Source: Daejeonella sp. | GTDB taxonomy: Bacteria > Bacteroidota > Bacteroidia > Sphingobacteriales > Sphingobacteriaceae | NCBI RefSeq assembly: GCF_017495225.1 | Contig: NZ_JAFEIG010000033.1 | Location: forward strand, 1-64,000 | Direction of reading: 5' to 3' | DNA: 64,000 nucleotides | Part shown: in pieces, positions 58,355-64,000 of the stretch | Position numbering within the stretch: position 1 is the first letter of the stretch | Layout of the letters: the number at the start of each line of letters is the position of its first letter | Program-made: the position numbers and the translations under genes | The notes under the pieces: generated by a model | What the model was told of the DNA's origin: nothing | Database searches by the model: none | Seen by the model: the letters and a program-made list of their open reading frames with translations, nothing else

Positions 58355-59368
58355 ATGAAGATCAGCTATAAACCATTTGAGCTTAATTTAAGGCATCCAT
58401 TTACCATCGCAAAATTTTCTCGTACCTCCACTCCAATCATGCTGATGGAAATTTGTCACGAGGGTTTTACTGGTTACGGCGAGGCTTCTATGGTACCTTA
58501 CATGGGCGAAAATATTGAAACTGCCAATACTTTCATGTCGAAAGTTGATCTTTCTTGGTTAAAAACTCCCTTTGATTTTGATGAAGTAATTGCCTATCTC
58601 GATAGCATTGCACCCGGAAATCCTAATATTAAAGCTGCTATTGATATTGCTTTACATGATCTTAGAGGTAAAATTGAACAAAAACCTTGCTATCAATATT
58701 TTGATGCTGATCCTTCAAAAATGCCTCCTACATCTTATACACTAGGTATTGATACTCCCGAAGTGCTCTTAGAAAAAATTAAGGCTGGCGAAGATTGTCA
58801 TATCATCAAAGTGAAATTGGGTAGAGATAATGATAAAGAATTAATTAATACCATCCGCTCTGCGACAGATAAACCACTTTTTGTGGATGCAAATCAGGGT
58901 TGGAAAGATAAACAAGAGGGACTTGACATGGTATTTTGGTTGCATGAGCAGGGTGTAGTTTTAATTGAGCAACCTATGGCCAAAGAAGATCCTGATTCAA
59001 ATGCTTGGATTACTGAACGTAGTCCCGTAGCCATTGTTGGCGATGAGTCTGTTCAACGTTTTGCTGATGTTCAAAAGGCTCAAGGTGTTTATCATGCTAT
59101 CAATATGAAGCTGATGAAAAGCGCCGGAATGCATGAAGGCTACCGTATGATTATGAAGGCAAAAGAGCTGGGTTTGAAAACAATGGTGGGATGTATGAGT
59201 GAGACGAGCTGCGGAACATTAGCAGCCGCTGCTTTAGCCCCACTTTGCGATTGGGTTGACCTCGACGGACCATTCCTAACGAGTAATAATCCGTATAAAG
59301 ATCCAGAATTTAAGAATGGAAGATGGGTATTGAATGATTTACCTGGCCTCGGACTTATTAAACCTTAA
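58355..59368 (+). CDS. Dipeptide epimerase (L-Ala-D/L-Glu epimerase type, enolase superfamily)
   Basis: A 337-residue cytoplasmic protein with the muconate-lactonizing-subgroup active site: KVK at Lys152/Lys154, metal ligands Asp178 (DANQGW), Glu205 (IEQP) and Asp230 (GDES), and Lys252 (NMKLMKSAG). A C-terminal DLDGPF supplies the DxD used to bind the dipeptide amino group in this family. It epimerises the second residue of dipeptides, for example in recycling of murein peptides. It stands alone and converges on the small membrane protein gene with a 3-base gap. Confidence 0.9.
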   Translation: MKISYKPFELNLRHPFTIAKFSRTSTPIMLMEICHEGFTGYGEASMVPYMGENIETANTFMSKVDLSWLKTPFDFDEVIAYLDSIAPGNPNIKAAIDIALHDLRGKIEQKPCYQYFDADPSKMPPTSYTLGIDTPEVLLEKIKAGEDCHIIKVKLGRDNDKELINTIRSATDKPLFVDANQGWKDKQEGLDMVFWLHEQGVVLIEQPMAKEDPDSNAWITERSPVAIVGDESVQRFADVQKAQGVYHAINMKLMKSAGMHEGYRMIMKAKELGLKTMVGCMSETSCGTLAAAALAPLCDWVDLDGPFLTSNNPYKDPEFKNGRWVLNDLPGLGLIKP

Positions 59369-59371
59369 TAT

Positions 59372-59569
59372 TTAGCTTTTTTTGGGCTTATTTGTCAGGC
59401 TTCTTACACTTTTAACAAGCCTAAATTTAAGATAAATAAGCATGGCTAATGGTGGTAATCCTGCAAAAATGTATAAATAATACTTGTTTTTGAAAGACCA
59501 AGCCAAAGAAATCACCACCACAATGATGGCGATGTTCAGGAAAATATTAAATAAGATTTTTTTGAACAT
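59372..59569 (-). CDS. Small two-helix membrane protein
   Basis: A 65-residue protein with two hydrophobic segments (FNIFLNIAIIVVVISLAWSF and YLYIFAGLPPLAMLIYL) and a basic tail (KSVRSLTNKPKKS). It starts 5 bases after the rhodanese stop codon on the same strand, which is the main support for a real gene. It resembles small uncharacterised membrane proteins seen in Pedobacter-type genomes (possibly DUF6358, from memory). No function is assigned. Confidence 0.65.
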   Translation of the reverse strand: MFKKILFNIFLNIAIIVVVISLAWSFKNKYYLYIFAGLPPLAMLIYLKFRLVKSVRSLTNKPKKS

Positions 59570-59574
59570 AATAA

Positions 59575-59889
59575 TTAATAAACCGGCATATCTGGTTCAA
59601 ATTCTGCCTTCCAAGCAAGAATGCCACCCTTTAAATTATACAGATTGGTATAGCCTAACTGCTCGAGCTGGTTTAATGCAGCCGCACTTCTTGCCCCACT
59701 TCTGCATTGCATAATTACGGGTTTATCTTTGCTAATCTGATCCGCCTCTAATAATAGTCCCGCAAGTGGAATATTTAAACCACTCAGATTAGACATTTCA
59801 TACTCAAAAGTCTCACGTACATCAATCAACTGGAAGTCTTCCTTGTTGTCGATCATCTTTTTTAGGTCCTGTACAGTTATTTCGTTCAT
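59575..59889 (-). CDS. Single-domain rhodanese-like protein
   Basis: A 104-residue cytoplasmic protein with the rhodanese signatures LIDVRETFEYEMSNL and the active-site loop starting at Cys62 (QCRSGARS), followed by LGYTNLYNLKGGILAW. Such proteins carry sulfane sulfur as a persulfide on the cysteine. The loop CRSGARS has the six-residue length of sulfurtransferases rather than that of Cdc25-like phosphatases. It is upstream of, and probably co-transcribed with, the small membrane protein. Confidence 0.92.
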   Translation of the reverse strand: MNEITVQDLKKMIDNKEDFQLIDVRETFEYEMSNLSGLNIPLAGLLLEADQISKDKPVIMQCRSGARSAAALNQLEQLGYTNLYNLKGGILAWKAEFEPDMPVY

Positions 59890-60010
59890 GGCTTATAAAT
59901 AATAGTAAAGGTACGATTTATGAAATATTAAAACAGATACATAGTCATTTTTTAATTAGGAAACTCTCGCTAAGACGCAGAGACGCAAAATGTTGTCTTT
60001 CGAAGCACCT

Positions 60011-60035
60011 CTGGTCGGTGTTGTCACCGTACCAG
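60011..60035. repeat. 25-bp imperfect palindrome, copy 1
   Basis: Arms CTGGTCGGTG and CACCGTACCAG around a short centre. The related copies at 61462-61486 and 62477-62501 have the same length and core (CGGTGTT..CACCG or its variant), so this is a dispersed REP-like element. Confidence 0.8.
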
Positions 60036-60153
60036 TCGTTTTATGTCCCATTATATGTAATCTTAAAATGAGATTGAAATAGGTTTCCCGCAGATTTTCG
60101 GGGATTTACGCAGATAGGATCTCGCAAAGGTGCTGAGGCGCAAAATTCATTTT

Positions 60154-60405
60154 ATTTAATAATGGAATACCGCCTTGTCTTTGCGAGGAGGCACGACGAA
60201 GCAATCTATATATTTATCCAAAGCCCTAAAATTAATATGTCTAGAATGGGATTGCTTCGGTACCCTGGTAATGACAATACCTAGTTTTCATCAATTTCTT
60301 AATAATTATATATTTTAAACTCTCCTTAGTTTTTTAAAATCAAATGTTCTAATCCACTCATTTCTAAATACTATGTACTAAATACTAAGTACTAATTACC
60401 CCATC
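60154..60405. repeat. 252-bp dispersed repeat, copy 1
   Basis: Nearly identical to 62131-62382 over its full length and the same size. It contains inverted arms CGAAGCAATC (60197-60206) and GATTGCTTCG (60250-60259), and ends in a run of ACTA/TACTA words (about 60368-60395). No open frame is preserved, so it is a non-coding element. Confidence 0.9.
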
Positions 60406-60506
60406 GTCTGTAGAACATTAAATATGTTTGGACTAGTAAAAAATCGCTAAATATTTAATTTGAAATTAATATATTTATTAAATAATTATAAAATAGCAAT
60501 TTAAAT

Positions 60507-60779
60507 ATGGAAAGAGCTATAGCGGTATTCATGAAAATTAAACCATGGTTATGGTATATCATATGTATTAGCATTTTACTATTTGTGTTCGCTCGTTTAA
60601 ACTGGATTTCTAGCGATCAAAAGTATCTAGTGCTTTTTAGTGGTATTACCGTTCTGAAATTCTTCACTCTTTACAAATCAATTAAATCTAGAAATGTGGT
60701 AATAATAGTGGTTGACATTATTTTTTCGATTGTTATTTTTTATGGCATGTATATATTTCTCCAACGTTTTTTTAATTAA
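60507..60779 (+). CDS. Small three-helix membrane protein (tandem paralogue 1)
   Basis: A 90-residue protein with three hydrophobic segments (LWYIICISILLFVFARL, YLVLFSGITVLKFFTLY and VVIIVVDIIFSIVIFYGMYIF). Its C-terminal two-thirds align with the next gene (YL....TVLKFFTLYKSIKS..VVIIV versus YL....TLVILLRLYRAFKS..TKIII, both ending LQR[FY]), so the pair arose by duplication. Function is unknown. Confidence 0.65.
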   Translation: MERAIAVFMKIKPWLWYIICISILLFVFARLNWISSDQKYLVLFSGITVLKFFTLYKSIKSRNVVIIVVDIIFSIVIFYGMYIFLQRFFN

Positions 60780-60806
60780 AAACTATTTAATACTGAATCT
60801 AAAATC

Positions 60807-61040
60807 ATGAAACCCAAATACTGGTTTTTTAGCGCAATTTTATTAATTTTATTAGCCAATTTACCTCAGATTTCCGATTTTCAAAGATATTTGCTGGCAT
60901 TCTCTTTTGTAACCTTAGTAATACTCCTAAGGCTTTACAGAGCATTTAAATCAGAAAATACAAAAATAATTATAATTCATATTCTTGTTTCATCTATTGT
61001 TTTTTACTTTATGTTCCATGTTTTACAACGCTATATTTAA
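60807..61040 (+). CDS. Small three-helix membrane protein (tandem paralogue 2)
   Basis: A 77-residue paralogue of the preceding protein, with hydrophobic segments WFFSAILLILLANL, YLLAFSFVTLVILLRLY and IIIIHILVSSIVFYFMFHVL. It starts 27 bases after its sister and ends 9 bases before the next gene, so the three are probably one transcript. Confidence 0.65.
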   Translation: MKPKYWFFSAILLILLANLPQISDFQRYLLAFSFVTLVILLRLYRAFKSENTKIIIIHILVSSIVFYFMFHVLQRYI

Positions 61041-61049
61041 TTCATTTGT

Positions 61050-61451
61050 ATGAAATTTATTTTAGGCATAATTTTTCTATTCTTTTTTCAAGATCAACCT
61101 TTATTACAAAAAATAAAGGCTGATCCTGATTATTTAGTTTATATGGATACACAGATTCAGATTAGAGATGGTTTTAGTTCGAAACGCTTTGTTTTTCCTC
61201 CCAATGCTGCTGATTTATTAAAGAGTGAATTAAAGACTATTGATGAGCAGCATTGGATTGATACTTATAAAAAAGCTGGAATGGTTAATTCAGAAGAGTA
61301 TGTTAAATTACATTTCTTGAGTATAAATAGTATGTTAAAAGTGGTTTCTAAGTTTCAAACTGAACTTCTCAAACTACCAGCCGATAAGCAAAGGGAAATA
61401 TTTATGGAGCTAAGTAAACTTCCTCCAGCCCCAATACCTGAATTGTATTAG
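61050..61451 (+). CDS. Hypothetical exported protein
   Basis: A 133-residue protein with a short hydrophobic N-terminus (MKFILGIIFLFFFQ) and a helical, charged remainder with no recognised domain. It follows the tandem membrane-protein genes after 9 bases, which supports it as a real gene. Candidates for a role cannot be drawn from sequence alone. Confidence 0.6.
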   Translation: MKFILGIIFLFFFQDQPLLQKIKADPDYLVYMDTQIQIRDGFSSKRFVFPPNAADLLKSELKTIDEQHWIDTYKKAGMVNSEEYVKLHFLSINSMLKVVSKFQTELLKLPADKQREIFMELSKLPPAPIPELY

Positions 61452-61461
61452 GATTATCTTG

Positions 61462-61486
61462 TGGACGGTGTTATTACCGTACCACG
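61462..61486. repeat. 25-bp imperfect palindrome, copy 2
   Basis: Arms GTGGACGGTG and TACCGTACCAC, 10 bases after the hypothetical gene's stop codon. It matches the copies at 60011 and 62477 in length and core. It is followed by a second small hairpin (GTAGAA 61491-61496, TTCTAC 61510-61515). Confidence 0.78.
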
Positions 61487-61648
61487 AGTGTAGAATTTAG
61501 CTTAGCGCTTCTACGATTTAATAAATGAGTTATCGCCTCCAGACTCGCTACTATTGCTACTTGGTCGCTCTTATTCTTAACCCTATACAAATGTTAACAT
61601 GTTTGTTAAACTGTTAAATTTTAATTAAAGCTTATAATGGTAATCAGT

Positions 61649-61972
61649 ATGAAAAAGTTAATCACGTTATTTATTCTAATATTAACAATAAGTCAAGTAT
61701 TTGCACAGACTGAGCCTAAAACAAAATCTAAAACTATAGACAAGGATTTATTGTTAAATAAACCCAAAATGGTCCAGGGCTTTGAATTGCACAAAAAGAC
61801 CATGGATAACAGTTACCTTTTAATTGTTGATGATAAAATTTATAATGGCCTAGATAGTGATTTTAAAAATATCAATAGAGAATCAATCGAATTGATCAGA
61901 ACTATTAGTGATACATTATCTAAAACATCCGTAAAGCATGTTTTAATATTTAAAACCAAAACAAAATTTTAG
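61649..61972 (+). CDS. Hypothetical small secreted protein
   Basis: The ATG at 61649 gives a clean signal peptide (MKKLITLFILILTISQVFAQ); the frame has an earlier ATG at 61637. The mature protein of about 87 residues is lysine-rich with a predicted beta/alpha character (YLLIVDDKIYNGLDSDFKNI, SVKHVLIFKTKTKF) and no recognised domain. It is surrounded by repeats on both sides. Confidence 0.6.
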   Translation: MKKLITLFILILTISQVFAQTEPKTKSKTIDKDLLLNKPKMVQGFELHKKTMDNSYLLIVDDKIYNGLDSDFKNINRESIELIRTISDTLSKTSVKHVLIFKTKTKF

Positions 61973-61977
61973 TTGAT

Positions 61978-62131
61978 TTCCCTGTCCTTAGAGTTTAGCC
62001 CTTCGCGGCTCTAAGGATTAGCAAATGATCAGAGTCTTCAGACTCGATTTTAAAAAAAATCTTCCCTGTCCTTAGAGTTTAGCCCTTCGCGGCTCTAAGG
62101 ATTAGCAAATGATTAGAGTCTTCAGACTCAA
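61978..62131. repeat. Tandem pair of 84-bp hairpin-bearing repeats
   Basis: The unit starting TTCCCTGTCCTTAGAG at 61978 recurs at 62062. Each copy carries two hairpins: CCTTAGAG/CTCTAAGG around a TTTAGCCCTTCGCG centre, and GAGTC/GACTC around TTCA. They follow the small secreted protein gene and could serve as its transcript end. Confidence 0.85.
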
Positions 62132-62382
62132 TTTAATAATGGAATACCCCCTTGTCTTTGCGAGGAGGCACGACGAAGCAATCTATATAATCATCCAAAG
62201 CCTTAAAATTACTATGTCTAGAATGGGATTGCTTCGATACCCTACCATTGACAATACCTAGTTTTCATCAATTACTTAAAAATTATATATCTAAAACTCT
62301 CCTTGGTTTTTTAAAATCAAATTTTCTAATCCACTCATTTCTAAATACTATGTACTAATTACTAAGTACTAATCACCCTATC
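62131..62382. repeat. 252-bp dispersed repeat, copy 2
   Basis: Second copy of the element at 60154-60405, with the same arms CGAAGCAATC (62174-62183) and GATTGCTTCG (62227-62236) at the same internal offset. Differences are scattered substitutions and no net length change. Confidence 0.9.
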
Positions 62383-62476
62383 AACCTCATTTTTTCCAAT
62401 ATTTTCTATCCCTTTTCAGCTTTTTGACTTACCTTCGATAATCTTCACAAAATAATTTTTGTTTAGATATTATCCT

Positions 62477-62501
62477 GTGGTCGGTGTTATCACCGCACCA
62501 C
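62477..62501. repeat. 25-bp imperfect palindrome, copy 3
   Basis: Arms GTGGTCGGTG and CACCGCACCAC around a TTAT centre, ending 18 bases before the M28 peptidase start codon. Of the three copies it has the best-paired stem and is the only one that would lie in a 5' leader. Confidence 0.8.
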
Positions 62502-62519
62502 TTTTAATTGAATAGATAC

Positions 62520-63815
62520 ATGAAAAATTTATACATAGCTATTGTTGCCCTTTTATTTTTAAGCTCTTGTGCAGTCCAAAAGCCTGAGAAACTAATAAAA
62601 GAAGCCGATGTTGCCCGTTTAATAAAAACGCTTTCATCTGATGAAATGGAAGGTAGAGCATCTTTCACTCCCGGAATAGATAAGGCCGCTAAATTTATTG
62701 AAAATGAGTTTGAAGAAATTGGACTTCAGCCGGTAGAGGTACACATGGGTTACCGTCAGGAGTTCAGCGTAAAAAGAATTAAAGCCGGACAAATTGAGGC
62801 GATACTCAATGGTAAGTCAATTGAATCGCAAAATGTGTTTGCAGTTTCTGATCTTCCTAATTTTGAATTTAATAATAATGCAGGAAATACGGTTTACCGT
62901 ATCGCAGCAAGCGAGCAGTTTATTCCTCGTTACCGCGAAATTATTGCCACGAAAACTAAAGCCCTAGTACTTGTTGATAATCAGCATGCTACAGCCTTTA
63001 AGCGATTTAAAGATAATTCTTCTAGAGGGCGTGTAGTAGAAAGTGTGAATGAATCGGCCGCCATCGTTTTTGTTTTAGGTGAAACAGATGCTAATTCTTT
63101 CAATGTAAAAGCAAGTAATGTTATTGAGGAGCTTCCATTGTTTAATGTGGCAGGTATGATTCCTGGAAAAACTAAACCAAAGGAAATTGTATTAATTTCT
63201 GCTCATTATGATCATTTAGGCATCGTGAAAGCTGTTGATGGTGATGCTATTGCCAATGGTGCTGATGATGATGCATCAGGTACTACCGCAGTTATTTCTT
63301 TAGCAAGATATTACAAGAAATTAAATAATAATGAGCGTAGCCTAGTATTTGTGGCCTTCACTGCCGAAGAAATTGGTGGTTTCGGTGCTCGATACTTTTC
63401 ATCTCAGTTAAACCCTGAAGATGTTGTGGCTATGTTTAACATCGAAATGATTGGTAAGGAGTCGAAATTTGGTAAAAATGCGGCTTTTATAACAGGTTAT
63501 GATAAATCTGATTTCGGTGAGATACTTCAGAAAAACTTAGTTGGCACAGATTTTAAATTTCATCCAGATCCTTATCCAAGTCAAAATCTTTTTTACCGTA
63601 GTGATAATGCTACACTTGCTGCATTGGGTGTTCCTGCGCATACAATTTCAACAGATCAGATTGACACCGATAAATTTTATCATACAGTCAATGATGAATT
63701 TGAAACCTTAGATGTATCAAATATTTATTCGACCATTAAAGCCATTGCTTTGAGTGCTAGGAGCATTATTTCCGGGACTGATACGCCAAAGAGAATACCG
63801 AAATTGAAGCAATAA
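62520..63815 (+). CDS. M28-family zinc aminopeptidase-like lipoprotein
   Basis: The start is ATG 62520, giving a lipoprotein signal ending LSSC (Cys17); a TTG four codons upstream is in frame but falls beside the palindrome. The 431-residue product has an N-terminal M28-associated region, then the co-catalytic zinc motifs: HYDHLG, GADDDASGT, FTAEEIGGFGAR, MFNIEMIG and FYHTVNDE. Such exported enzymes remove N-terminal amino acids from peptides. It stands alone at the right edge of the window between repeat elements. Confidence 0.92.
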   Translation: MKNLYIAIVALLFLSSCAVQKPEKLIKEADVARLIKTLSSDEMEGRASFTPGIDKAAKFIENEFEEIGLQPVEVHMGYRQEFSVKRIKAGQIEAILNGKSIESQNVFAVSDLPNFEFNNNAGNTVYRIAASEQFIPRYREIIATKTKALVLVDNQHATAFKRFKDNSSRGRVVESVNESAAIVFVLGETDANSFNVKASNVIEELPLFNVAGMIPGKTKPKEIVLISAHYDHLGIVKAVDGDAIANGADDDASGTTAVISLARYYKKLNNNERSLVFVAFTAEEIGGFGARYFSSQLNPEDVVAMFNIEMIGKESKFGKNAAFITGYDKSDFGEILQKNLVGTDFKFHPDPYPSQNLFYRSDNATLAALGVPAHTISTDQIDTDKFYHTVNDEFETLDVSNIYSTIKAIALSARSIISGTDTPKRIPKLKQ

Positions 63816-63851
63816 TTTTGTTTTTTAACAGTTTAGTGAACTTCGTTAAAA

Positions 63852-64000
63852 TGTCATCCCGAAACTTGCTTTTCCGCAGGTGAGGGAACTTCGTTAAGCA
63901 CAAAAACTTTAGCCTTTATAAAAATTTCTCTCACTAAGTTCCCTCAAACGTTCGGGATGACAGGTGCATGGTGTTTAAAAAAAACGATGTCATCCCGAAA
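63852..64000. repeat. Composite palindromic repeat, truncated by the window end
   Basis: Outer arms TGTCATCCCGAA (63852-63863) and TTCGGGATGACA (63951-63962) are perfect complements. Nested inside are TGAGGGAACTT (63881-63891) and AAGTTCCCTCA (63936-63946). A new copy of TGTCATCCCGAAA begins at 63988 and runs off the window, so the element is at least partly tandem. Confidence 0.85.

Larger units (their letters stand above)
59890..60506. other. Repeat-rich gene-free interval
   Basis: About 600 bases with no gene. It contains CGCTAAGACGCAGAGACGC-type sequence (about 59967-59990) echoed at about 60122-60146, a CGCAGATTTTC...TTTACGCAGAT motif (about 60090-60116), one 25-bp imperfect palindrome (60011-60035) and the first copy of a 252-bp repeat (60154-60405). 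Similar short motifs are scattered in many Bacteroidota genomes, from general knowledge. Confidence 0.8.
61973..62519. other. Repeat-rich gene-free interval upstream of the M28 peptidase
   Basis: About 550 bases made of an 84-bp tandem repeat (61978-62131), the second 252-bp element (62131-62382), a short unique stretch with a possible -7 element AATTTTTG (62454-62461), and the third 25-bp palindrome (62477-62501). No gene is seen. Confidence 0.8.

Noticed and set aside
59890..64000. Insertion sequence or transposon
   Set aside because: There are repeats and palindromes but no transposase, integrase or paired terminal inverted repeats enclosing a gene.

Overview
The window is chromosomal DNA from a Bacteroidota bacterium, most likely a Pedobacter-like member of the Sphingobacteriaceae. 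The evidence is three SusC/SusD pairs, many lipoprotein signals, an adhesin ending in a type IX secretion (T9SS) type B sorting domain, TAnnTTTG-type promoter elements, very few Shine-Dalgarno sequences and AT-rich intergenic DNA. I saw no rRNA, tRNA, CRISPR array, transposase or phage gene. All family names rest on reading the sequence; no database search was run.

Layout. (1) 1-7854: the 3' part of a giant modular T9SS adhesin with a strong terminator. (2) 8541-9317: a lone SAM methyltransferase. (3) 9720-14361, minus strand: a SusC/SusD pair without enzymes. (4) 14734-25887: a LacI-type regulator diverging from a GH109 gene, then SusC, SusD, a discoidin lipoprotein, a metzincin-like lipoprotein protease with a discoidin tail, and a DUF3472 protein. 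Three copies of CAAACGTTTG tie the regulator to this locus, which looks like a GalNAc-glycoprotein utilisation system. (5) 26125-42637: a membrane sensor-regulator, then SusC, SusD, a LamG lipoprotein, two GH144-type endo-beta-1,2-glucanases, a GH43 protein, a GH3 beta-glucosidase and a NIPSNAP protein. This reads as a beta-1,2-glucan utilisation locus. A convergent GH95 gene follows. (6) 45141-48903, minus strand: a glycine-rich TonB-receptor-like barrel and a CBM9-like partner. (7) 49097-59889: mostly housekeeping genes (peptidase T, MmcQ/YjbR, M14 peptidase, rhomboid, SulP transporter plus carbonic anhydrase under a TetR regulator, dipeptide epimerase, rhodanese). (8) 59890-64000: small orphan genes and an M28 peptidase among palindromic and duplicated non-coding repeats.

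How the parts work together. In the two complete loci a regulator senses a glycan, a SusC/SusD pump imports oligosaccharides, surface lipoproteins bind or cut the polymer, and periplasmic enzymes finish the job. The most distinctive non-coding signals are these: the LacI operator set; three TGATGTAG boxes before the third susC; a perfect 18-bp inverted repeat that buries the start codon of the NIPSNAP gene; a palindrome between two perfect divergent -7 elements at the SulP/TetR junction; and the repeat island at 60-64 kb.
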